From Gentiana macrophylla (taxonomy: Eukaryota > Streptophyta > Magnoliopsida > Gentianales > Gentianaceae), in assembly GCA_026214975.1 (NCBI GenBank), contig CM047805.1, forward strand, positions 110,355,845-110,419,844: a stretch of DNA of 64,000 nucleotides. The letters are read 5' to 3'. Every line of letters begins with the position of its first letter. Within the stretch, counting starts at the first letter, position 1. Made by a program: the position numbers and the translations under genes. Shown here piece after piece: positions 1-9,434 of the stretch. The notes under the pieces are model-generated. The model was not told the DNA's origin. It made no database searches and saw nothing but the letters and a program-made list of their open reading frames with translations.

Positions 1-401
1 CCAAAGAAGACGAACAGTTGCTACTGATTGACGAGTTCTTTGATGATGAAGTTTGAGATGAAGCTTTTGAAGACTTAGTTCTTTTAGTTGTTTCTTTCTT
101 AAAACAGTTGTTTCACGTTTGAACAATGTTGTCCTTCTTTTTGGTTTAGCTTCTTTTGAGATCTTTTGGGATTTGGATGTTGGATGATTAGTTCTCTTTA
201 TTGGATTTAGTTTTTCACAGCATTGATTACCGTGTGTTCGATCTTTTGGTTTCCCCGAGTTGTTGAGTTGTTTTATCTTCCGCGTCGTTTGGTTCTGATG
301 TATGACGTAAGGCTTACATATATTATTGAATTTATTTGATAATATATGTGCCGAGCGCTCTTTCCAGATAAGGACTCGGTGTCCGGGAATGGGGCGTTAC
401 A
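1..401 (+). repeat. 3' end of a Ty3/gypsy LTR, cut by the window edge
   Basis: This stretch matches, on the opposite strand, the end of the complete LTR at 18230-20178. Both contain the same run through the segment ending in GGGGCGTTACA. The LTR terminus CA at 401 is followed after two bases by a tRNA-Met-i primer site. Only the last 401 bases of a roughly 1.95-kb LTR are inside the window; the rest lies to the left. Confidence 0.85.
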
Positions 402-403
402 GT

Positions 404-415
404 TGGTATCAGAGA
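404..415 (+). other. Primer binding site, tRNA-Met(i) type
   Basis: TGGTATCAGAGA lies two bases after the LTR end. It is complementary to the 3' end of plant initiator tRNA-Met, whose usual primer site is TGGTATCAGAGC. It marks the LTR/internal boundary and forward orientation. Confidence 0.85.
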
Positions 416-502
416 GAAAGGTTTCCTTGCTGTGTAGGACGTGATTTCTTCTTTAAGATAAGTTTTAGAGCTTTAGTAACCCTCTCTTTTCTTGGTAAAT
501 GA

Positions 503-1915
503 ATGGTTCTTACTAGAGGAGGAGCTAATACGAGTAACACCGAGGCGGCTAACACCCAGCACGGGTAACGCCGGAGGCGTGATTTACCGGGGTTGTGATT
601 ACGAGAAGGAGAAGTGGACTAGCCACCCAGGGCACTCTGATTTCCCAAGTTAACACCCCGTCTGTGAGCGAAGATCATGCGTGGGGTGAATCGAGGGACC
701 GACATTGTCACCGTGAGGTAGAGTGGAACAAGGGGGTCCTTCATGGTTTAACACCCGCGTGCATCGTTACTACTTCACTCCAAGGACCACGAGTTGGACC
801 GGGTTGGGACTTTCTCATCCACCGGCTAGTCGATTTTTTCGATTATCCATGTATCGACGTTTCCTTACGCACCGGCCGAGTTTACACCGCAACCGACGCG
901 GTTCTACCTCCACCACCACCTAGATCGGATTCTTTCAGAGCACCTGGCTACACCCATCCCCAACGAACTATCAAGATCGAATGCCCCACCAAAGGCAAAG
1001 ATGCAAAGATCAAAGATTAGGGGTTTTGAGACCGACTGGATTGGTATGAGAAGATGAAGAAACATAGGGTGCCGAGTTCTTTGGCAATGTCGAACCAACA
1101 AAGCAGCAGAGACTTATGGATTCGTGGGTTCGAGAAGGCGTCAAGCGTAAATATGAAAGCTCCGAGATCTGAAAGTGGGCTCATTTAGCCATATCCTTGT
1201 TGGCGGGGAATGCGTAAGGTTGGATGGAAGCATATGAGCAAGTTAATCCAAGGATCACGGATTGGGCGGTGTTCAAGGATCTGCTCTACAAGGAATACTT
1301 TCCTAGGACAAACGACGGAATGCGAAGGCTAATGAGTTTCGAGTTTGAAACAAGGGGAGATACACTCACAAGAACTCAAGACTCTGAAGTTCCATAAGTT
1401 GGGCAGATTCTACCCTGAGATCATAAAAAGTGAAGAGAAAAAGATTGATAAATTCATGGAAAGATTGTCACACGAGGTGGCGAAGGGCATGCTAGGAGAT
1501 AGACCTATGAGCATGGCAAGCGTCATGGATAGAGCTTTGATTGCGGAGAGATTTGACAGTAGACAGACGGTTGTAGTTGGAGATAAGAGGTCTTTTTCGA
1601 ATTATCAAGGAAGCAACAGAGGAGCACCGCAGCAGAATGTAAAGAGGACAGGAAATCCGGCTACAAAGAGTTCAGCAAGGGGGACGCCATCGGTTTGTGC
1701 TAAGTGTAACAAAACGCACACAGGAGAGTGCATGGAAGGTAGCGTGAGTTGTTTCCACTGTGGGGAAGTGGGACATTACTCGAGAGCGTGTCCTAAGAAG
1801 CTCTCTCAAGGTAATCGAGACAGAGGACGAGGTAACCAAGGGGTAATCGTCATTACCCACAGTATGAAGCCAGATTCGTGTCTTCCATTGGCGGATCTGA
1901 ATCGGAAGAGTTAGA
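503..1915 (+). pseudogene. Ty3/gypsy gag with CCHC zinc knuckle, frameshifted
   Basis: The gag polyprotein packages retroelement RNA. Reading starts at an ATG at 503 (MVLTRGGANT) and is broken by several frame changes. The clearest open piece, 1345-1914, carries a basic region and a zinc knuckle, CFHCGEVGHYSRAC, preceded by a second Cys pair (CAKC). A reverse copy of the same gag lies at 16823-18126 and starts with nearly the same residues. Small insertions and deletions, not clean nonsense changes, break the frame. That fits either decay or residual consensus error in a repeat. It is followed by protease and reverse transcriptase relics. Confidence 0.85.
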
Positions 1916-4046
1916 TGACCTTGTGGTGACAGTACTTTCCAGTGTTTGTGTTTATTATAGATATTTAATTTGATATAGCGCGCATATGATATTACATATT
2001 TATACTTAAATTGATTCACTTGTTAGTCTCGTAACCATAGATAATCTAGCGAGCTTACTCTGTTTGATCTCTGGAGCTTGAGGACTTTGTTTCCTCTAAG
2101 ATAGCTAAGAAGTTGAACCTACCTCTTAAGGAATTGGAGAGACCTTTGAGTATAACCACACCTTTGGGCGAGTCACTAGATGTGCTCGAGTCACACCCAA
2201 GTCGATATTAGAGTTGGGATTTACAAGTGCCGCGATGTGCTTTGACGGTATTGGATTTCTCGATTTCGATGTTATCCTGGGTATGGATCGGTTGTCCAAG
2301 AATTACGTCTACTTGGATTGTAGAGGTAAAAGGATGATCTTTAAGGCCCCAGGAAATCAGCTAAGACATTTCGGTAACGTATGCAAGCCATAGCAAAGGT
2401 CGTTATCCGATTATCTCAGCAGTTAAAGCCTTAAAAGCTTTGAAGAGGAGTTGCCAGGGTTTCATTGTTTATGCTTTAGATAAGGAAAATCATAGGCCCG
2501 AGTTAGGAGACTCGTGTAGTTAAGGACTTTCTGAAGTTTTCCCGAAGATTTGCTAGGACATATGCACGATAGGGCCATAGAGTTCGAGATCGAATTGATT
2601 GCGTGAGCATCACCGATGGCTAAAGCACCTTATAGGATGGCACGAGTTGAAAGAGTTGAAAACTTCGACAAGGAGATGCTGAGAAAAACATCATCCAGCC
2701 AAGTACATCACCGTGGGGAGCACCGGTCTTGTTTGTGAAGAAGAAAGATGGGAGTATGCGTTTGTGCATCGACTATAGAGAGTTGAATAAACTGACAATC
2801 AAGAATAAGTATCCTTTACCAAGGATTGATGATCTGTTCAGTCAGTTGCAAGGTAAGAAGGTGTTCTCTAAGATTGATCTTAGGTCCGGTTATCATCAGT
2901 TGAAGATCAAGGTAAGAAGGCTTTCTTAGGTATATCTGACACCTTGATCTTCAAATGATGATAACCGGACCTAAGATCAATCTTAGAGAACACCTTCTTA
3001 CCTTGCAACCGATCGAACAGATCATCAATCCTTGGTAAAGGATACTTATTCTTGATTGTCGGGCTTATTCAACTCTCTCAGTAGTCGATGCACAAACGCA
3101 TACTCCCATCTTTCTTCTTCACAAACAAGACCGGTGCTCCTACGGTGATGTACTTGGTCGGATGATGTTTTTCTCTAGCATCTCCTTAAGCCGAAGTTTT
3201 CAACTCTTTCAACTCATTTGGTGCCATCCTATAAGGTGCTTTAGCCATCGTGATGCTCCTCGCAATCAATTCGATCTCGAACTCTATGGCCCTATCGTGC
3301 ATATGTCCTCGCAAATCTTCCGGGAAAACTTCAGGAAAGTCCTTAACTACACGAGTCTCTCCTAACTCGGGCCTATGATTTTCCTTATCTAAAGCATAAA
3401 CAACGAAACCCTGGCAACTCCTCTTCAAAGCTTTTAAGGCTTTAACTGCTGAGATAATCGGATAACGACCCTTGCTAGGCTTGCATACGTTACCCAGAAA
3501 TGTCTTAGCTGATTTTCCTGGGCCTTAAAGATCACCCTCTTACCTCTACAATCCAAGTAGACGTAATTCTTGGACAACCACCATACCGGATAACATCGAA
3601 ATCGAAATCCAATACCGCCAAAGCATATCGGGCACTTGTAAGTCCCAACTCTAATATCGACTTGGGTGTGACTGAGCACATCTAGTGACTCGCCCAAAGG
3701 TGTGGTTATACTCAAAGGTCTCTCCAATTGCTTAAGAGGTAGGTTCAACTTCTTAGCTATCTTAGAGAAAACAAAGTCCTCAAGCTCCATATCAAACAGA
3801 GTTTAAACTCGCTAGATTATCTATGATTATGGTACCTAACAAGTGAATCTATTTAAGTACAAATATGTAATATCATATGCGCGCTTATATCATAATAAAT
3901 ATCTATATTAAAAACAAACACCGAAAAAGTACTGTCTACCACAAGGTCATCTAACTCTTCCGGTTCTCAGATCTCGCCGCGGAAGACACGAATCTGGTTC
4001 ATACTCAGTGGGTACGATTACCCCGCCGTTACCTCGCCCTCCTACT
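1819..4046. repeat. Large near-palindrome formed by two copies of a gypsy 5' half
   Basis: Bases 1819-2916 recur in reverse complement at about 2917-4046. For example, the RT segment around 2890-2910 is mirrored at 2953-2975, and the gag end at 1819-1914 is mirrored at 3950-4045. The left arm really runs to position 1 and the right arm continues at 16823-18640 once the copia insertion is removed, giving arms of at least 2.9 kb. The spacer is only about 25 bp and belongs to the reverse copy. Arms differ by many short indels. Confidence 0.85.
2060..2916 (+). pseudogene. Ty3/gypsy protease-to-RT region, truncated at an inversion point
   Basis: The stretch encodes, in broken frames, the end of the aspartic protease region and the start of reverse transcriptase. 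The best piece is 2729-2929: it contains [18 protein letters not shown] and the following [16 protein letters not shown], both hallmarks of gypsy RT motifs 1-2. The catalytic YxDD box is absent because the sequence turns into its own reverse complement at about 2917. The element therefore has no RT palm, RNase H or integrase on this strand. Confidence 0.85.
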
Positions 4047-4048
4047 GA
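2917..4048 (-). pseudogene. Reverse copy of gypsy RT N-terminus, protease and gag end
   Basis: Read on the minus strand, 3434-3790 gives a protease-end segment (MELEDFVFSKIAKKLNLPL) and 3186-3428 gives the protease-RT linker. The linker includes VVKDFPEVFPEDL and KAPYRMAPNELKELK, typical of gypsy pol just upstream of RT. Near 2925 the reading continues a few residues past the mirrored point (SDIPKKAF), so this copy extends slightly further into RT than the forward one. At 4048 it is interrupted by the copia LTR and resumes at 16823. Confidence 0.85.
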
Positions 4049-5314
4049 TGTTGAAATAGTGTCCTAAACCCAATCGGGTTGGACCGGATCCGACCGGTCG
4101 GATCATCTCTACTATTTCTTTATGTTTATACATATATTAAATGGCTTTTCATTTGTCATATATATGTTCTTTTAAAGAACCAATTGTGAATGGTTATATG
4201 ATAACGTCCTTAGTATTAGATCGTGATAGAGAAACCATGATAGGCGATTATGGTTGATGAGATCTCTAATCACTTTAATAAGTTTGATACTTAAATGTCT
4301 CTAGCGATGTACTATTAAACAGGGGCATTGATAGTATAAACAGATTAGCACGTATTAGATGTCTTCTGTCTTTAAGAGCGTTGATAGATCTCGTCTATCG
4401 AAGTGTAGACACACTTGACCGTATGCGGACGGCGTGTATTAGAGAATGCGACGTTAGGATCGACCCACTTACACGGATAAGTGTCACACTATGTGACGCT
4501 TGTGTAATTATCCTTTTACTCGAGTCTTCATGGAATCACGGTGTGGATTGTCATGCTTTGACACTATTGAGGTTTCCCCAGCCACGGGCGATCATGCGGT
4601 AGTGATTGGGTGTGATCTTGAAGCATCGCGGAGTATACATGATTGGTCGTCCGGGAATCGCGTATCTATGATTGGGATCGAATATCCGAAATGGCCTTCT
4701 TATAAGGAATGTCTTACTCGTGTGAATCTTTGCAAAGTGGGAGTAAACGAGTTACTTCGAGAGAGCTTGATATCCGGATTATAAGATACGGTCGTTGATG
4801 TTTTTGACACTCGACTAACGACCGTATGGATATTATTACAAATGATAGGATTGTAAGTTACACGGTAATCGTTTCACATGAAAGGTAGTAGTCATTGCAT
4901 TTGACTCTTCCGATGATTGGGGGTCACGGTGTGTTGCTAGACGCTATCCCGTGATCGTTAGGCATGAAGGGCATTTTCGTAATTTGCACTTTGTGTCTAC
5001 GGACAACATATTCGGAAGCCTATCGGGTCACACACATATGAACATCTAGTCGGATTAAAATGTGGTTATAGATGATAACCAAATAAGGAAAGTTTATCTC
5101 GAGACTATAAAGGTTATAGTGGTAAATTAATATGGTGGTATGTATTTATTATGAATAAATATAATACAAGATATTAATTAAGTTGATTAATTAAATACAC
5201 TTATATTGATAAGTGGCGCCACATATGTGTATAAGTGATACACTTGGATTGTGCAATTTAATTAATGATATTACCTATTATTAATATTAGATATTAGAAA
5301 AATAAAATAAAATA

Positions 5315-5405
5315 GTGGATATTAGTTATAAGGCCGTCGTTAGAGACTTAATGATCATTTAGGACACTCAAAAAACTTATTCGGTTATAAGGACGTTCTA
5401 ATTTA
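5315..5405 (+). repeat. Left terminal inverted repeat of the MULE
   Basis: The end starts GTGGATATTAG and continues through two blocks that pair with the right end: AGGACACTC and GTTATAAGGAC. The outermost 30 bases match poorly, as often seen in old MULE ends. Confidence 0.65.
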
Positions 5406-5454
5406 TTTTTTTTGTTTTCCTATATTTCCAAAGGCATTGAGATATCAAGCTGCT

Positions 5455-5787
5455 TCAATTTCCAATTTGTTCTATCGTCGTCTCTGCAACCACTTCCGCA
5501 ACCACCGGCGGAGCTTGGATGGGATACAAATCGGAATCTATCGGCGGCAGAGAGGGGTAAACGGGACCAGAAGGTGATGGTGGACAATCACAGCTAGACG
5601 GAGGAGGAGGAGAAGGAGGTGGAGGACAAGCCGGTGGTGACGGAGGCGGTGGTGGTGGAGGTGAAGGTGGTGGTGGGCAAGGAGATGGTGGAGGAGGTGA
5701 CGGAGGAGGAGGAGGAGGAGAGAGGGGTTGACAGGGGTTTTCACAGGTAGAACACTTGTCTGTTGGCCTGATATTTGTTACTGCCAA
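5455..5787 (-). pseudogene. Captured fragment of a hydroxyproline-rich (extensin-like) gene
   Basis: The minus-strand ORF of 110 codons has a Cys-containing start (CSTCENPCQPL) followed by Ser-Pro(3-7) blocks and PACPPPP-type repeats. It ends in a Tyr/Pro segment with DLYPIQAPP. This layout resembles small plant cell-wall-associated proline-rich proteins that have a CxxCxNPC motif before SPPPP repeats. Such proteins normally have a signal peptide before, and a hydrophobic C-terminus after, the Pro block; neither is visible, so it is a gene piece. It lies inside the MULE between the left TIR and the minisatellites, which is the place for a captured host fragment. Low sequence complexity limits certainty about the parent gene. 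Confidence 0.55.
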
Positions 5788-6512
5788 TTTACCAAAGAAT
5801 ATATATACACTTTGTCAAGTGATGACATCTCGCCATGCTTGAAAGAAAATCTTCGTGAAATTTGCGCTTTTGCTCCAGTGCTCATCTTCCCTTCTACTTT
5901 AATATTCAGCTGATGATATGTATTTTTTTTTACTTTAATCATGTTTTTACTGCTGATTTAATTGGATTTTTTCTTCTTCTTATTTTAACTACTATATCAA
6001 TTAAACTTACGATGGAAAATATACTTATGCCCATAAAGAACCTGAATTAAGACCTTTTTGATGATACAAATGAAGCAAAACATGGAATGATGGAGATGAC
6101 GTTTGGAGTGATGATAACTAATTAGAAATAAACCTTTTTGTATATTTCAAAAAAGAAAAGCATTCTGGTAAATGATGAATGTGAATGAATTTTGTCAAAA
6201 TTTGATGATATTAACAGTTTGAAGTAGTTGATTTGAGTATAGAACAATTATATGAGTCTGGTTTTAAGTGATACCGAGTACTTCAGATTTGATTCTTTCT
6301 GGAAATTTGATATGTTTGATGTACATCGATTGCTTGTGTACGCTTCTTGTTTATACATGTGTATATATATGTATGTATTTCTAAAAGAAAAAAAGATGAT
6401 CCTCATTTACTTACGGTCTCCCTGTGTTTATATGCATTTTGACAAACAAGTGTAAGCTCAAGAACTACCGAATTAAGAAATATTTTTCTCGATTTACATG
6501 CTACTTGATGGA

Positions 6513-6775
6513 GTGACATTGATGGCGATCATGCAGGGACATTGTTGACTTATGCAGTGACATTGATGTCCGATGCGAGACATTGATGACTTATGCAAAG
6601 GACATTGATGTCTGATGCGGTGACATTGATGTCGATGCGGGGACATTGATGACTTATCGCGGTGACATTGATGTCTCGATCGCGGGACATTGACGACTTA
6701 TGCAGTGACATTGATGTTTGATGCAGTGACATTGACGACTTATGCAGTGACATTGATGTCTGAAGCAGTGACACA
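6513..6775. repeat. 21-bp minisatellite (GACATTGATG family), first array
   Basis: About twelve units start with GACATTGATG or a one-base variant. Two forms roughly alternate: one continues TCTGATGCAGT and the other ACTTATGCAGT. Unit length is 20-22 bp. Because 21 is a multiple of three, the minus strand reads as a repeated SMSLHKS/SMSLHQT peptide (6550-6942), probably without coding meaning. Confidence 0.85.
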
Positions 6776-7439
6776 ATAACACGTCTAGGAGAAACATTCA
6801 GAGCATTCATAGATTGTGTTTTACTAATTAGTTGACAGTGTATTTGGGTGCTTATAATAGATGATATAGTCCCTTTTGCTTTCGCAGCACAAGTACGATC
6901 TAGGAGGCTTTTTATTACCTTCTTATGGGTTTCACTCACCATGGTGGCTTACAATTAAGTCTTTTTGGGTTTAGTGTCGCTTTATAATAGATGTGGATAC
7001 TCATAGTTTGGGGTTGTTTTTCTTTCTCTTATGGTTGTCTTTGTCCTGCTTCTTGGGTTGCGAGGTTGATATAAGTGCTTTATGGCATTTGGCTAACGTG
7101 GTTTCTATATTGGAGCCGGTTTTTGAGCTTGCAACTATGAAAAGAGCTATCAATTGTTAAAGGCGGGACCATGATAGCTTTCGACCTTGTTTTTGTGTAT
7201 ATGGCTATTTGTGGACTGATCACACTATATTCTCATCAGTTGTGGTTAATGGTGGGGATAATCATGGTGTGCTTACAACAATTATGGTTGGTGGATTTTT
7301 GGTTGGGTTGTTGGTTGATATTTATCTGGCTGGCCTATTAGTGTAAAGTGTGTTTTACTATGTGTGCAAGAGTTACCATCATCAAGAGATTGACAAGAGT
7401 GCCCTATATGATCATCTTGGTGGTGCGGGCTTATCAGCG

Positions 7440-7925
7440 ATGACATTCTTGATTATGCAGTGACATTGATGACTTATCGCAGGTGACATTGATGTCTCGA
7501 TGCAGTGACATTGATGTCAGATGCAGTGACATTGATGTCTGATGCAATGACATTGATGACTTATACAATGAGATGTCACTGATCAAGGTTGTCAATGGAT
7601 CGCGGTGGTCAATACATCATTGTATTCAATGAATCGCGGCGGTCATTGCATCGGGGTGGTTAATGGATCCCGATGGTCAATACATCGGGGTAGATGGTCA
7701 ATGTATGATGGTGATGAATACGCCACGTAGATTTTTATGAAGAAAAAAATTGATTTATGAAATTTATTCGGAAAAATATCAAATTTGATTTTAGAATAAA
7801 GAAGACGAAAAATATGAATTTTAGTGAAAAAAATTATGATGATCCGAGTTTTAGATCAAAATATATGACGTTTATAAATATGATGAATTTAAAAATAAAA
7901 ATAAAATAAAAACCTCGTCGTCGTT
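7440..7925. repeat. MULE segmental duplication, copy 1
   Basis: It contains GACATTGATG units, then GGTCAATG/CATCG-type units (about 7575-7715), then an AT-rich tail with GATTTTAGAATAAAGAAGACG. The same order is repeated at 7950-8430, with about 500 bp between corresponding points. Confidence 0.8.
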
Positions 7926-7949
7926 CCTTTTTTTTTTTTTTCTTTTTTT

Positions 7950-8430
7950 CTTATGCAGGACATTGCCGATTATGCAGGTGACATTGATGACTTATCGCGA
8001 TGACATTGATGTCGATCGCGGTGACATTGTTGACTTATGCGGTGACATTGATGTCGATCAGATGACATTGATGTCGATCGCATGACATTGATGACTTATA
8101 CAATGAGATGCCATCGATCAAAGTTGTCAATGGATCGCGGCGGTCAATACATCATGGTATTCAATGAATCGCAATGGTCATTGCATCGGGGTGGTTAATG
8201 GATGTCGGTTGTCAATGTATGACGGTGATCAATACGCCACGTCGATTTTTATGAAGAAAAAAATTGATTTTTGAAATGTATTCGGAAAAATATAAAATTT
8301 GATTTTAGAATAAAGAAGACGAAAAAATATGAATTTTAGTGAAAAAATTATGATGATCCGAGTTTTAGATCAAAATATATGACGTTTAGACATATGGTGA
8401 ATTAAAATAAAAAAAAATAAATAAAAAAAA
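7950..8430. repeat. MULE segmental duplication, copy 2
   Basis: It repeats the block at 7440-7925 in the same order: minisatellite, GGTCAATG units (8115-8235), then the AT-rich tail with ACGCCACGT and ATGATGATCCGAGTTTTAG. Differences are short indels. Confidence 0.8.
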
Positions 8431-8529
8431 TATAAAAAATATAAAAAAAAACTGCTTTGAACGTGTGGTGCTTTTTTTTTTTTTCCTTTGAGAGCTTCTT
8501 TTTTTTCCCTTTCTTCCTTTTTTTTTCCC

Positions 8530-8679
8530 TTCTTCCTCTTTATCCACTTAAAATTAGAATGTCCTTATAACTAAATAAGTTTCATTTTAAAATTAGAATG
8601 TCCTTATAACTAAATAAGATTTCGGAGTGTCCTATTACCCCTAATAAGTTGAAAATCAGTCCTTTTAAATAATTAGCCC
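8530..8679 (-). repeat. Right terminal inverted repeat of the MULE, partly duplicated
   Basis: On the minus strand it starts GGGCTAATTATTT. The AAATTAGAATGTCCTTATAAC block is present twice, near 8549 and 8589, so the inner part of this end is tandemly duplicated. A related end occurs at 31480-31567. Confidence 0.65.
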
Positions 8680-9041
8680 AATAAAATAATATAGATATAT
8701 TATGAATACATGCGTGTGTACACATTTGCAAATTGGTGATTTGCATGATGCGCACCAATGTATGTATATATGATAATAATAGATTTTTTATATGTGTAAT
8801 ATATATGTGATATATACACATGTGTAAATTGATTTATGGTAATATAATAAAAGATAAATATTGTCAATATAAGATATTGACAATATCTTGGAAATATTCA
8901 ATATATGATATGACAATATCCTAGATTTATTTAATATAAGATATTGTAATAAATGAGATAAATCAATCAATTATATTTTCCTTATTTTATTGGGAAAAAG
9001 GTTTTCTTCTCCTCCACTCTAGTCAGGGGCGCCACTTCTAC

Positions 9042-9049
9042 TATAAATA
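9042..9049 (+). promoter_or_regulatory. TATA box of the copia 5' LTR
   Basis: TATAAATA in a GC-richer context about 370 bp before the LTR end. It is conserved in the right LTR at 16448-16455. A promoter at this point would transcribe the element forward. Confidence 0.6.
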
Positions 9050-9422
9050 AGAGGTGGGTGTCAAGCTCTTTTGTACAACATAATTCCAAGAGCTAATAGT
9101 TCTTGTGTAAAATAGAGAGCATCCTATGTAGAGAGGGAGAGAGAGGGAAAAAGGCCGGTCTAGCAACCGGAGTTTTCCAATAGCAATCCATGATGGGATT
9201 CCGGTGGGTCGTTCGTGTGGACTAGCGGTGAGAGGCCGAACACTTGGGCGGCTCTATGCGAGAACTACTCTCCTTGAGACGGTCAAAGCGTCGATCTTAT
9301 AGATCAACCAAGGTAACCACCGTCTACTACTTGTTTGTTTATTGCTTAAACGAAGTCGATCTTGGGTCGATAGGAAATAAATTTTTGAATTCCGCTGCGT
9401 TCCCGCGTAGATTTCCTAACAA

Positions 9423-9434
9423 TGGTATCAGAGA
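9423..9434 (+). other. Primer binding site of the copia-type element
   Basis: TGGTATCAGAGA lies one base after the LTR end CCTAACA. It matches initiator tRNA-Met priming and fixes the forward orientation. Confidence 0.85.

Larger units (their letters stand above)
5315..8679. mobile_element. Pack-MULE-like DNA transposon in the copia LTR
   Basis: The right LTR at about 16078-16110 lacks this 3365-bp block. It is flanked on both sides by the 9-bp direct repeat AATAAAATA (5306-5314 and 8680-8688); nine bases is the duplication size of Mutator-like elements. The ends are imperfect long inverted repeats: TTATAAGGACGTTCTAATTT at 5383-5402 pairs with AAATTAGAATGTCCTTATAA near 8590-8609, and AGGACACTC near 5361 pairs with its complement near 8625. 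No transposase is present. The interior holds a proline-rich gene fragment and minisatellite arrays, so it is non-autonomous. Confidence 0.8.
4049..9421 (+). repeat. 5' LTR of the copia-type element, split by a MULE
   Basis: Without the 3.37-kb insertion at 5315-8679 it is about 2.0 kb, matching the right LTR at 14831-16822. A TATAAATA box at 9042-9049 is followed by a probable transcription start region. A hairpin with an 11-bp stem (ATACGGTCGTT at 4786-4796, complementary arm at 4817-4827) is conserved in the other LTR at 15564-15606. Differences between the LTRs are mainly short indels, suggesting either moderate age or consensus errors. Confidence 0.85.

Noticed and set aside
6550..6942. 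Minus-strand ORF of 130 codons with SMSLHKS repeats
   Set aside because: It is the translation of the 21-bp minisatellite; the frame is open only because the unit is a multiple of three.
6513..8240. Regular repeats considered as a CRISPR-like array
   Set aside because: Units are directly adjacent, without unique spacers of constant length, and the DNA is plant nuclear.
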